From: Aquimarina rhabdastrellae
GTDB taxonomy: Bacteria > Bacteroidota > Bacteroidia > Flavobacteriales > Flavobacteriaceae
Assembly (NCBI GenBank): GCA_947387485.1
Contig: CANDNT010000001.1
Span: forward strand, 248,001-312,000
Length of the DNA stretch: 64,000 nt
Direction of reading: 5' to 3'
The notes beneath the pieces are model-generated. The model made no database searches. It was not told the DNA's origin and was given only the letters and a program-made list of their open reading frames with translations. The position numbers and the translations under genes were made by a program. Positions 35,847 through 43,851 of this stretch are shown one piece after another (positions within the stretch are counted from its first letter, which is position 1; every line of letters begins with the position of its first letter).

Positions 35847-36353
35847 TTAATCATTCTTTCGCTTTAACTTGTATACACGCTCATAAAAATGTGTTTTATC
35901 GTCATAAAACTCTTCTATAAACTGCATTTCCTTTTCCAGAATACGTACTGACCCCTTATTTTCTTTATGCACATAAGCTGTTAGTTCATTAAGTTTTAGT
36001 TCGTCAAAACAATATCTTATAAGGCTAGTTGCAATTTCTCTTCCATATCCTTTTTTCCAATACAATTCTCGGAGTCTATATGCTATTTCAAATTCGGATT
36101 TATCATTTTTATATACGCCACAAATACCGATAAACTCATGATCGTCTTTTCTGGTTACAGCCCATATATTAAAAAACTTGGTTTCATCTTTATCATACGA
36201 TATAAAACGAGCCAACTCTTTTTCGCTTTCTAACCTATTCATATGCTTCTTTATATACTGCATCACCTTAGGATTACGTTGCATATCATAGAAGCTATCT
36301 ATATCAGTACTCTGTAGCTTTCTTATATCTAATCTTTCTGTTGCAAATAACAT
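35847..36353 (-). CDS. GNAT-family N-acetyltransferase (RimJ/RimL-like)
   Basis: A 168-residue acetyltransferase beginning with the RimJ-type LFATERLDIRKLQSTDIDSFYDMQRNPKVMQYIKK. The acetyl-CoA site is in the YRLRELYWKKGYGREIATSLIRYCFDELKLNELTAYVHKENKGSVRILEK stretch, with the R/Q-x-x-G-x-G/A type loop KKGYGRE. The acceptor (ribosomal protein, amino acid or small amine) is unknown. It is convergent with the HxlR gene. Confidence 0.9.
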   Translation of the reverse strand: MLFATERLDIRKLQSTDIDSFYDMQRNPKVMQYIKKHMNRLESEKELARFISYDKDETKFFNIWAVTRKDDHEFIGICGVYKNDKSEFEIAYRLRELYWKKGYGREIATSLIRYCFDELKLNELTAYVHKENKGSVRILEKEMQFIEEFYDDKTHFYERVYKLKRKND

Positions 36354-36381
36354 ATTTTTAGCTATATTATATTATAAAAAA

Positions 36382-36407
36382 AGGTATTGTTATCAGTTAC
36401 AATACCT
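36382..36407 (-). terminator. intrinsic terminator after the methyltransferase gene
   Basis: AGGTATTGT and ACAATACCT form a perfect 9-bp stem with an 8-nt loop; on the minus strand it is followed by seven U residues. Confidence 0.8.
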
Positions 36408-36436
36408 CTTCTATACTTAATTTTAATTCGATGCTA

Positions 36437-37063
36437 TTATTTTTTTGAGAATGTACAAAATGTAAAATTTTGAATAGTATCAAATGGAGTTTTATGATCT
36501 ATATTGAATCCTTTTTGCTTTTCAAACATCTCATCAAATGTCTTGGTCATACTTTCTATAGAGTATTGTTTTATTGGGATTCCACTACATTTTAAAGGAC
36601 CTGATGTAGAAAAAGTACCTAAGATCAATCTTCCTTCTTTACATAACGCCTTATCAACATTTGTTATATATCGTTTTATATCTTCATCATTAGTCAGAAA
36701 ATGAAAAGCAGCTCTATCATGCCAAACATCATAAGTCTCACTAGTTTCAAAAGTTGTTGCATCTGCAACAATCCATGTTACTTGTTCTGCCTGATATCCC
36801 AATCGTTTCTTTGCTCTTTCTATAGCAGCTTCAGAAATATCAAGAACTGTCATGTGTTCATAACCTAGTGCCAATAAATGGTCTACAAGAAAACTATCAC
36901 CTCCACCTATATCAATAATCTTAGCATTTTTTGCTATAGAAAGTTCTGTTATTAGCTCTAGAGAAGTTGTTGGTTTAGGTTGATACCAACTTACATTTTC
37001 TAATTGTTTGTTTTGATAAATATTTTCCCAGTGATTTTTTCGATCAAACATACCTTCTGTCAT
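36437..37063 (-). CDS. class I SAM-dependent methyltransferase
   Basis: A 208-residue methyltransferase with motif I AKIIDIGGGDSFLVDHLLALGY, an acidic post-I region (MTVLDISEAAIERAKKRL), and VTWIVADATTF and YDVWHDRAAFHFLTN segments. The N-terminus DRKNHWENIYQNKQLENVSWYQPKP is typical of a bacterial family with unknown small-molecule acceptor. Two ATGs (37063 and 37051) are possible. The upstream gene on the same strand ends 17 bases before it. Confidence 0.88.
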   Translation of the reverse strand: MTEGMFDRKNHWENIYQNKQLENVSWYQPKPTTSLELITELSIAKNAKIIDIGGGDSFLVDHLLALGYEHMTVLDISEAAIERAKKRLGYQAEQVTWIVADATTFETSETYDVWHDRAAFHFLTNDEDIKRYITNVDKALCKEGRLILGTFSTSGPLKCSGIPIKQYSIESMTKTFDEMFEKQKGFNIDHKTPFDTIQNFTFCTFSKK

Positions 37064-37080
37064 CTGCTTTTTCCTTTTGA

Positions 37081-37605
37081 TTATGATTTACTTCGACTTC
37101 CTACAAAGTTTTGAGTCTTATTTTTAAACAATACATTAAATGTTGTCAAACTCCCATACATTCTTGTAATATACTGTTGTAAGTCAATCTTTTCTTGCTC
37201 TTCAAGGTTAGAACTATTTATCTTTTGTTCCATCACTCTTATTCGATCTCTGACCATAACTATTTTATGAAAGAATGTATCTATATCCATTTCTTTTGAA
37301 GTAAGGTTTGTATCTCCTGGTTGAAGAATTAATTTACCATTTTTCCATTTGTCAGCAATAGGTACAATCTCAGAGATATCGCTATAGGTTTTTAATAATC
37401 TTCTCAATGTATTTTCAACTTCAAAAAAGCTAATTGTATCTACCTCATCTTCTACACTTTCAATTATTTCAAATTCTGAATCAACCTCTATTGTTTCTAA
37501 TCCATGTTCTATAAAAGTAACCCAATACATTTTTGAAGTTACATTTGTTATTACTCCTGCTCCGTACTCTGAGTGTTTTATTCTAGATCCAATTCCTAAT
37601 ATCAT
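37081..37605 (-). CDS. protein with N-terminal Tudor/CarD-like beta domain, unknown function
   Basis: A 174-residue protein. The first ~50 residues (GIGSRIKHSEYGAGVITNVTSKMYWVTFIEHGLETIEVDSEFEII) form the small SH3/Tudor-like barrel seen in CarD and in the C-terminus of UvrD/PcrA helicases, a polymerase- or nucleic-acid-binding module. The remainder is helical and charged (DIDTFFHKIVMVRDRIRVMEQKINSSNLEEQEKIDLQQYITRMYGSL). A link to transcription or repair is inferred from the N-terminal fold only. Confidence 0.72.
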   Translation of the reverse strand: MILGIGSRIKHSEYGAGVITNVTSKMYWVTFIEHGLETIEVDSEFEIIESVEDEVDTISFFEVENTLRRLLKTYSDISEIVPIADKWKNGKLILQPGDTNLTSKEMDIDTFFHKIVMVRDRIRVMEQKINSSNLEEQEKIDLQQYITRMYGSLTTFNVLFKNKTQNFVGSRSKS

Positions 37606-37672
37606 AATCGTATTTTTTAATGATTGTCATCTCATCTCAAAAATATCAAAATTAACATGGATTTATATCATC

Positions 37673-38332
37673 TTATTCTTCAAAATTTTGATTTGATAAT
37701 AACTTACAAAAAGCATTATTGGATTGTGTTATTACTATCCTCCTACCTATTCGTTTGATTTTCTCTTCGTTAGACAATTCTTTTATAAGTTTACCCACTA
37801 TGGGTAGCGATAAATTGAGATCACTAGCTAGTTCTTTTATTGATATATCGATACTATTGTTTTTTGTGATATACATTTTAAACTTCAAATATTTATACAA
37901 TATCTCTTTATTGTCTTTTATATATACTGCTTCTTTTGTTTTTTTTATTAGCTGCTTATGATGATAATTATAGCTATCCTGTTTAAGATTTATTAAATAC
38001 GTGTTTTCTATAGCTTTATGTTCATATTCTTCTATAGGAATCCATAATATTTCGCTATTTTCTAGTGCTATATATCTATATTCATATGCTGTTGTTTTAA
38101 AATACAATGTGTTTATTAATAGTTTGATTCCTTCTGGGTAAAGATGGTATAATACAACATCGGTATCTTTTTTTTCATTATAAAAACAAATTTTAAGTAT
38201 CCCTCTTTTTAATATACCAATAAGATTTTGATTATTTTCACGTATCAAAATTTCTTCGCCTCTTTCATAACTCGAAAAAGCTTTATCTTTGAAAAGTCTT
38301 AACATTTCTGAATCAATATTTGATACTTTCAT
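37673..38332 (-). CDS. Crp/Fnr-family transcriptional regulator without cNMP-binding signature
   Basis: ATG at 38332 (MKVSNIDSEMLRLF); a TTG two codons earlier is less likely. The 219-residue protein has a degenerate cyclic-nucleotide-type beta roll (about 20-110) and a C-terminal helix-turn-helix (ISIKELASDLNLSLPIVGKLIKELSNEEKIKRIGRR). The phosphate-binding cassette of CRP (GE...RSA) is absent, and there is no N-terminal cysteine cluster as in FNR, so neither cAMP nor Fe-S sensing is supported. A long non-coding region lies upstream. Confidence 0.85.
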   Translation of the reverse strand: MKVSNIDSEMLRLFKDKAFSSYERGEEILIRENNQNLIGILKRGILKICFYNEKKDTDVVLYHLYPEGIKLLINTLYFKTTAYEYRYIALENSEILWIPIEEYEHKAIENTYLINLKQDSYNYHHKQLIKKTKEAVYIKDNKEILYKYLKFKMYITKNNSIDISIKELASDLNLSLPIVGKLIKELSNEEKIKRIGRRIVITQSNNAFCKLLSNQNFEE

Positions 38333-38338
38333 AAGCAA

Positions 38339-38941
38339 TACTATTTATTTTTGAACATTAAATAACACCATACTTTGCATCCTTTTGATAGCTCTTATAG
38401 TATTATTTTACCAAAACTACTGTTATACCGTAGAAATATTTAAGTTATTTACTATTTTAACTTGATGAAACTCTATTTTCTAAAACTTAACAAATTCATA
38501 ACTATTTCAATTTTATCAATTTAGGATAATAATCGTATTAATAAAGTATTAATGTGTACAATTTTATTCTATACTAGTCAAATCTATATTTAATTTGTAT
38601 CAGATAGTTTTTACTAGATATACTAAAAGATAATTGTTTATAGAATTAAACTGAATAACTATTCTTTATCTCAATATTATCCTAAAAGGAATTATTACCA
38701 TTACTCTATAAGGATGTTTTTGATATTGCGGATTAGACTTTATACTAGTTTTGTTCTAAGGTACTAATCTCACCTATCAAAAGTTATATTATTCCTTTGC
38801 TAGGCGTACATTGCTAATGGTAAAAAGCATCAACCTTATTAAGATTTATTTTTTAGTATTATTCTAGTTTATAGCACTAAAACCTTAATTCAAACTCAAC
38901 TAAACTTAGCTCAATCCCGATCGTTTATATAATGATCGGGA
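38339..38941. other. 603-base AT-rich non-coding region between two Crp/Fnr regulators
   Basis: No reading frame with coding character, RNA fold or mobile-element remnant was recognised. It contains one copy of the 10-mer TTTATCTCAA (38665-38674) that recurs upstream of the kelch gene, and a hairpin at its right edge (38913-38943). It should include the promoter of the minus-strand regulator at 37673-38332. Confidence 0.6.
38665..38674. repeat. TTTATCTCAA element, copy 1
   Basis: An exact copy of a 10-mer found three more times at 40772, 40813 and 40991, all in the same orientation and all in non-coding DNA upstream of minus-strand genes. Confidence 0.55.
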
Positions 38942-38943
38942 TT
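38913..38943 (-). terminator. hairpin overlapping the stop codon of the second Crp/Fnr gene
   Basis: AATCCCGATC pairs perfectly with GATCGGGATT around an 11-nt loop. It overlaps the TAA of the gene ending at 38942. There is no U-run after it on the minus strand, so it may stabilise the 3' end rather than terminate by itself. Confidence 0.5.
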
Positions 38944-39544
38944 ACTTTAAGGTTATCATATTAGTTTTCTTTTCTAATTTCCCATCTTTTTCAAGTTCGT
39001 TTAAAGCCTTATGTATCATAGATTTTGATAACCCTAAACTTAACATCAGTTCTTTTACCGGAATTTTTATTTCTTTTGTTTCTTTTTTTTCTGCTATTCT
39101 TTTTAATGTATTATAAATACGTTCTGTAGTAGGCATTGCTATATAGTTAGTCAACCATTCTAAGTTAAGTGCATATACTTTTTCAAAATTCTTATGTACT
39201 AAACCATGAATAAACATATTGTCTTGCATCAATACCATAAACTCTTCTTTTAATACACATAATATTTGTGATTCTTCTAAAGCTTTACATTCATATTTAT
39301 AAGTATCTTTTGTCAAAATACTATGCCCATTAATAATCTGAATCTCTTTATCGTTCAACTCAAATAAAACAGTTTCTTTATGTTTATTATTTAGTATAAA
39401 AGCTATTGTTCCTTCTATCAAAAGGAATATTTTTTTATTTGATTCTACTTCATCAAAAATTTTATCTCCTTCTTGATAGGTTTTATAATATCCTATCCCT
39501 TCAAAATGAGTTAAAAATTCTTTTTCTATACTTGACTTATTCAT
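38942..39544 (-). CDS. Crp/Fnr-family transcriptional regulator, degenerate ligand pocket
   Basis: A 200-residue protein with a beta-roll sensor domain (YYKTYQEGDKIFDEVESNKKIFLLIEGTIAFIL, then ETVLFELNDKEIQIINGHSILT) and a short helix-turn-helix (IPVKELMLSLGLSKSMIHKALNELEKDGKLEKK). As in the regulator at 37673, the GE/RSA nucleotide-phosphate cassette is missing. It follows the kelch lipoprotein gene on the same strand with an 81-base gap that can fold into a long hairpin. Confidence 0.84.
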   Translation of the reverse strand: MNKSSIEKEFLTHFEGIGYYKTYQEGDKIFDEVESNKKIFLLIEGTIAFILNNKHKETVLFELNDKEIQIINGHSILTKDTYKYECKALEESQILCVLKEEFMVLMQDNMFIHGLVHKNFEKVYALNLEWLTNYIAMPTTERIYNTLKRIAEKKETKEIKIPVKELMLSLGLSKSMIHKALNELEKDGKLEKKTNMITLK

Positions 39545-39559
39545 TTATTGTAATTAAAC

Positions 39560-39600
39560 ATATATAGCGGCATTATGTTTTAAACAATACCACTATATAT
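39560..39600 (-). promoter_or_regulatory. long hairpin between the kelch gene and the Crp/Fnr gene
   Basis: On the minus-strand RNA, ATATATAGTGGTATT pairs with AATGCCGCTATATAT: 15 consecutive pairs including two G-U pairs, with an 11-nt loop. The G-U pairs exist only in minus-strand RNA (on the plus strand they are A-C mismatches), which fits a role in this transcript. No U-run follows, so attenuation or mRNA processing is as likely as termination. Confidence 0.45.
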
Positions 39601-39625
39601 AGTTTGATTTTATCTTTGCTTACTA

Positions 39626-40732
39626 TTATTGGTTATCTACCAATTTTATAATGTGTAATGCATCATCCAAAGGTCCAAATGCTGTATTATATGATCCATA
39701 AATCATTATCTCATTAGCAGCATTTATTTGAATCTTAGGAAACGATAAAAAGCTAAAATCATTATTAAATCTTTGTAAGTTTAACTCTTCTTTCCAATCT
39801 TTTCCATCTTCAGTAGAATATAACTTTTGGATTTTTCTTCCATTTTCGTCTTCAACTACAAAAATGATCATTAATCTATCTTTAAAGATAAAAGGCTGCG
39901 CATGTCGCATATGTAAATAATCTCGATCTGCTACCCAAGGTGTATCTTTTGTCAATACACTCCAATCCTTACCATTAGTGGATTCAAGTACCCAATCAAA
40001 ACCAGTAAAAGTGGATGCTCTACTTCCACCTAACATTAGAAACTTACCTTTAAAATTGATTAATCCTTGTTGATAAATTCCTTGTCTAGCTTGTTGATTA
40101 CCTAACGTATCATCACTAATTTCTCCTACTTTAACCCAATCACGACCATTTGTAGATTCCCATATATCTTGATTAATATGCCAATTAACTGGTGTATGTC
40201 CTCCAATCAAATACATTTTATTATTATATACCTGAACATCAGGTTCTAATCGTTCTGACCATGGCCCTTGATCTAATACTTTTTCCCAAGTAATACCATC
40301 TGCACTTTTCCATACATCATTATACCATGTAATATTAGTTTCTCCAGTCTGCCCTCCTATAATCCATAACTCATTATTAAATTCAAAGAGGTTAAAACTA
40401 TGACGTGGTCCCCAAGGAGCCTGATCTGTAATCTTAGTCCATGCTATACCGTCACGACTCTTCCAGATATCACCATAATAGGTTTTACCTCGCTGTAATT
40501 TTGCTTCGTGACCTCCCATGAACCAATATTCATTGTTAAAAAAGATCATTCCTTGCTTAACTCTAGCTGGTAAATTCGAATCTATCGCATCTTCTTGATT
40601 TAAGTTTAATGCTGTAATTTGTACAATTTCTTCTTCATTATCTTCCACTACAATTTCAACAGTTGCGTCATCATCATTAGCACAACTAATAACAAACAAA
40701 CACGCAATTAAATACATTATTAAATTTTTCAT
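39626..40732 (-). CDS. kelch-like beta-propeller lipoprotein
   Basis: A 368-residue exported lipoprotein: signal peptide MKNLIMYLIACLFVISC with lipobox cysteine at about residue 17, followed by an acidic tether (NDDDATVEIVVEDNEEE). The acidic residues after the cysteine suggest export to the outer membrane. Five or six kelch-type repeats follow (NNEYWFMGGHEAKLQ ... DIWKSRDGIAWTKI; NNELWIIGGQTGET ... DVWKSADGITWEKV; NNKMYLIGGHTP ... DIWESTNGRDWVKV; KGKFLMLGGSRAST). It may bind glycans or proteins; no galactose-oxidase active site is evident. It lies next to two Crp-like regulators. Confidence 0.87.
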   Translation of the reverse strand: MKNLIMYLIACLFVISCANDDDATVEIVVEDNEEEIVQITALNLNQEDAIDSNLPARVKQGMIFFNNEYWFMGGHEAKLQRGKTYYGDIWKSRDGIAWTKITDQAPWGPRHSFNLFEFNNELWIIGGQTGETNITWYNDVWKSADGITWEKVLDQGPWSERLEPDVQVYNNKMYLIGGHTPVNWHINQDIWESTNGRDWVKVGEISDDTLGNQQARQGIYQQGLINFKGKFLMLGGSRASTFTGFDWVLESTNGKDWSVLTKDTPWVADRDYLHMRHAQPFIFKDRLMIIFVVEDENGRKIQKLYSTEDGKDWKEELNLQRFNNDFSFLSFPKIQINAANEIMIYGSYNTAFGPLDDALHIIKLVDNQ

Positions 40733-40771
40733 ATTCTTTTTTTATTAAAAACTTGTTTAAAGGGCATATCG

Positions 40772-41000
40772 TTTATCTCAAGAATCTTATACAATTCTCA
40801 AGACAGTAGTTTTTTATCTCAACATTTTGTTCAGATTATCAAAGTATAGTGTGGATCCATGTACTATACTCTTCTATAATAACTATTTACTATTGTTTTG
40901 TTTTCCCTTATATAAACTATATAGTTATAGTCATTTTTTGCTATAGTTAAACGCTAGACTATTCTAATTCCCCCCCTACTATACTCTCAATTTATCTCAA
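40772..41000. repeat. TTTATCTCAA elements, copies 2-4
   Basis: Exact 10-mers at 40772-40781, 40813-40822 and 40991-41000, on the same strand as copy 1 at 38665. Read on the minus strand they are TTGAGATAAA and lie 40-268 bases upstream of the kelch gene start. Confidence 0.6.
40843..40870. promoter_or_regulatory. operator-like dyad upstream of the kelch gene
   Basis: AGTATAGT (40843-40850) and ACTATACT (40863-40870) form a perfect 8-bp inverted repeat with a 12-base spacer that itself contains the palindrome TGGATCCA. Confidence 0.4.
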
Positions 41001-41392
41001 TAATCTAAAACTCATTTAAATAATCAAGCTCTTATAATCAATATATTGACTCTTAATAAAAAAGACCGCAACATCACGTTACTGTTTTGTAAATCAAAAC
41101 TATAAAACCAGAAACAACAAAAAGATCTATAATTATTTAAGATAGCTATTAACACTATTTCTTTTATAAATCATTTTTTCGGAGATTTATCAATAAGATA
41201 AGTTTTATATATCATACATTTTACACTCTTATACAATAATAAAAGAGTAGATTTTTTTCTATCACTTATACTATATATTTAACCGTGATTTTTTAGCAAA
41301 TCATCATGTAACTTTAACATTTTTAGTCTTTTTTCTTCTTTTTAATTCCTCATATTTGCCATCGCTAAATTCAAACTCTTAATACTTAAGTC

Positions 41393-42439
41393 ATGGTAAA
41401 ACAATTACTAAGCGTATTTTTATTACTACCCGCTTTAATTTTTTCTCAAATTCCATCCTATTATTCTTCTGTAGATTTTAGTCAAAATGGTGAAATGATT
41501 AAAGAACAACTTTCAACACTAATTAGCAATACACATACTTTTGAGCTACCTTATACTGCTAGCTCTACAGATGTATGGGATGTGCTTAAAACGGCTGATT
41601 TAGATCCAAATGATGCTTCTCAAGTACTTTTAATATATGGATTTGATGATACTGATGCTATAACTCGTAACGATAGAGTTCGTAGTAAAGATGACTCATG
41701 TCACTCATCATCTTGTACTGGATTATGGAATAGAGAACATGTTTTTCCTAAATCTGCCGCAAATCCTGCATTGGATACAGATGATCCTGGCTCTGGTACA
41801 GATGCTCATAATTTAAGAGCTTGTGACGGACAAATGAACTCTTCTCGTAGTAATCGTATTTTTGAAAATGGTTCTGGAAACTCTACTATTACAAGCTCAG
41901 GTAATTTTTATCCTGGAGACGAATGGAAAGGAGATGTAGCTCGTATCATTATGTATATGTACTTAAGATATCCTTCTCAATGTCAAGCTGCAGATGTAGG
42001 TGTTGGTGCTACAACTCACCAAGATATGCCTGATGTCTTCTTACAATGGAATGTAGAAGATCCTGTTTCTAATTTTGAAATAGCTCGTAACGAAGCTATC
42101 GCTAATGTGCAAGGTAACAGAAATCCATTTATCGATAATCCTTATCTAGCAACAATGATATGGAATGGTCCAGATGCTCAAGATCTCTGGAATACTTTAA
42201 GTGTAAATGATTTTGAACAGTACAACATTACATTCTCTTCAAATATAACTCGCGATTATATTTATATAAATAACCCACAAAATGTAAGTTATAAATATAC
42301 TATTCATAATATGAATGGGCAATTTATTACATCGAATACATCTGATGTTATTGATTTATCTGATAAAAGTCTTGGGGTTTATTTTGTAAACTTAAATGTT
42401 AACGGAAAAATATTACGTAAGAAAATAGTTCGAAACTAG
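41393..42439 (+). CDS. secreted endonuclease I family nuclease with T9SS sorting domain
   Basis: A 348-residue exported nuclease (signal peptide to about residue 19). The endonuclease I domain (about 20-265) has the catalytic stretch GLWNREHVFPKSAANPA, with the His of the ββα-metal motif, and the downstream GTDAHNLRACDGQMNSSRSNRIF, typical of EndA/NucM-like enzymes. The C-terminal ~70 residues (YTIHNMNGQFITSN ... LGVYFVNLNVNGKILRKKIVRN) are a T9SS type A signal, so the nuclease should act outside the cell, likely in use of environmental DNA. A perfect terminator follows. Confidence 0.93.
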   Translation: MVKQLLSVFLLLPALIFSQIPSYYSSVDFSQNGEMIKEQLSTLISNTHTFELPYTASSTDVWDVLKTADLDPNDASQVLLIYGFDDTDAITRNDRVRSKDDSCHSSSCTGLWNREHVFPKSAANPALDTDDPGSGTDAHNLRACDGQMNSSRSNRIFENGSGNSTITSSGNFYPGDEWKGDVARIIMYMYLRYPSQCQAADVGVGATTHQDMPDVFLQWNVEDPVSNFEIARNEAIANVQGNRNPFIDNPYLATMIWNGPDAQDLWNTLSVNDFEQYNITFSSNITRDYIYINNPQNVSYKYTIHNMNGQFITSNTSDVIDLSDKSLGVYFVNLNVNGKILRKKIVRN

Positions 42440-42460
42440 ATTTTTTTATCATATCAATAT

Positions 42461-42496
42461 AAAAAGCTTCGTTTTCTTATTAAAACGAAGCTTTTT
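42461..42496 (+). terminator. intrinsic terminator of the endonuclease gene
   Basis: AAAAAGCTTCGTTTT pairs perfectly with AAAACGAAGCTTTTT around a 6-nt loop and a T-tract follows, 21 bases past the stop codon. Confidence 0.9.
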
Positions 42497-42630
42497 TGCT
42501 TTACATAATCAATTATTAATAAGCATATTAATGTTTAAATAAAATTATGGCACGCTGTTTGATTTTATCTAAGCGAGTAAATGATCGATCCAAAATTAAA
42601 GAACATCACTCACCTTTAAAATCAAAGATT

Positions 42631-43776
42631 ATGAAGAAACTTATATTACTATTTTCAGCGTTATTTTTAGTTAGTTCTGCTATGAAAGCAGACGAAACTA
42701 AAGCTACTACAGCAGCATACAATTATGGTAAATCATTTATCTTTAATGAAAACGGAATTGAATTCTCTGTTTATTCAGATGGGCAATTTGATTTTTACTA
42801 TAATCATCCTTCATTTGGCTTTAACGTAAATGCTCCAGGTATAAATATTAGTTTTAATTCTGGTTACAATTATGATACTTTCGTTCAATATGATGATTAT
42901 GGAGCTGTAATACAAATAGAAGATACGCCAATCTTTTATGATCATTACGGAAGAATTGTACAAGCAGGTGATGTTTATATTAATTACAATCGTTATGGTC
43001 GTATCGCTCAAGTAGGTGGTTTATATGTAAATTATAACAACTTTGGTGTATTTTTAAATTGTACTGGATATATTAACAATTATAATAGACGTTATATTTA
43101 CAGGCCTTATCACCGTTATTTTGTAGCTCCTGTAAGTAACAGATGTGTGGTATATAATAGACCTTATAGAAGGTATTATACTCCATATAGATATTCTTAT
43201 AGAACTTATAGAAATTATTGTTATTATGATGGATATTATAAGAGACCTTATAGAAGTAGAACTTATTACAGACCAAATCAACGTGTTACTTCTTATCATA
43301 GAGGTACTAGATCAAACCGTGTAGTAAGCACTTCTTATAGATCTAGAGATCATAGATCAACTATTCATAGAACAAATGATCGTAATAGAAGTAGATATAC
43401 TACTACTCGCTCTAGAAATGCAAATACTCAAAATGTAAATAGAGGTTATACAAATACACGTTCAAGATCTGTATATAATCAAAATAATAGCAGAAATAAC
43501 AATACACGTTATTCTAATAGTAACAGCACTAGGTCAAGAAATTACGCTCAAAAAAGAACGACTAATTATGATAGAAAAACACAAAGACGTAGTAGAAATA
43601 CTACATCTAATGTAACATCTAGAAAAGATAATCGTTATAATAACAGAAGCACTGTTAAAAACAATAGAACTAGAGTTAGCAAACAAAAAAAAGCTGCACC
43701 TAGTAGAACAAGAAGCAATAATACACGAGCTACTTCAAGAAATTATTCTGAAAAAAGAACAAGAAGTAGATCTTAA
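42631..43776 (+). CDS. secreted Arg/Asn/Tyr-rich low-complexity protein
   Basis: ATG at 42631 (MKKLILLFSALFLVSSAMKA) gives a signal peptide; the frame upstream to 42547 looks non-coding. Of the 381 residues, the first part (about 30-150) has Tyr/Asn/Gly-rich repeats (YDDYGAVIQIEDTPIFYDHYGRIVQAGDVYINYNRYGRIAQVGGLYVNYN). From about residue 150 to the end the protein is almost entirely Arg, Ser, Thr, Asn and Tyr (RNANTQNVNRGYTNTRSRS-type runs), very basic and probably disordered. Such a region could bind nucleic acids or anionic polysaccharides. It follows the exported endonuclease gene in the same direction, but has a terminator between. No family was recognised. Confidence 0.75.
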   Translation: MKKLILLFSALFLVSSAMKADETKATTAAYNYGKSFIFNENGIEFSVYSDGQFDFYYNHPSFGFNVNAPGINISFNSGYNYDTFVQYDDYGAVIQIEDTPIFYDHYGRIVQAGDVYINYNRYGRIAQVGGLYVNYNNFGVFLNCTGYINNYNRRYIYRPYHRYFVAPVSNRCVVYNRPYRRYYTPYRYSYRTYRNYCYYDGYYKRPYRSRTYYRPNQRVTSYHRGTRSNRVVSTSYRSRDHRSTIHRTNDRNRSRYTTTRSRNANTQNVNRGYTNTRSRSVYNQNNSRNNNTRYSNSNSTRSRNYAQKRTTNYDRKTQRRSRNTTSNVTSRKDNRYNNRSTVKNNRTRVSKQKKAAPSRTRSNNTRATSRNYSEKRTRSRS

Positions 43777-43808
43777 AATATAAATTATTTTTTTGGTTGG
43801 TTAGTTTG

Positions 43809-43849
43809 GAAAACCCTTAAGTTGAATGCTATGCACCTTGAGGGTTTTC
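43809..43849. terminator. bidirectional terminator
   Basis: GAAAACCCTTAAG pairs with CTTgAGGGTTTTC (one mismatch) around a 15-nt loop, between the convergent genes ending at 43776 (+) and 43852 (-). Confidence 0.75.
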
Positions 43850-43851
43850 TT

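Larger units (their letters stand above)
40733..41392. other. 660-base AT-rich non-coding region with repeated elements and dyads
   Basis: It divides the kelch lipoprotein gene (-) from the endonuclease gene (+). It holds three copies of TTTATCTCAA, an 8-bp dyad at 40843-40870, the palindrome AACTATATAGTT (40915-40926) and a C7 run (40970-40976) that stands out in this AT-rich DNA. No coding frame or tRNA was seen. A near-match to the -7 element (CATATTTG, 41351-41358) precedes the endonuclease gene. Confidence 0.6.

Noticed and set aside
38339-38941. Search for tRNA, small RNA or prophage remnants in the long gap
   Set aside because: No cloverleaf, conserved T-loop, attachment-site duplication or structured element beyond the 3' hairpin was found.
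42811-43299. Ile/Ser-rich antisense frames inside the Arg/Tyr-rich secreted protein gene
   Set aside because: They follow from the biased sense codons (AGA, TAT, AAT) and have no signal or family features.
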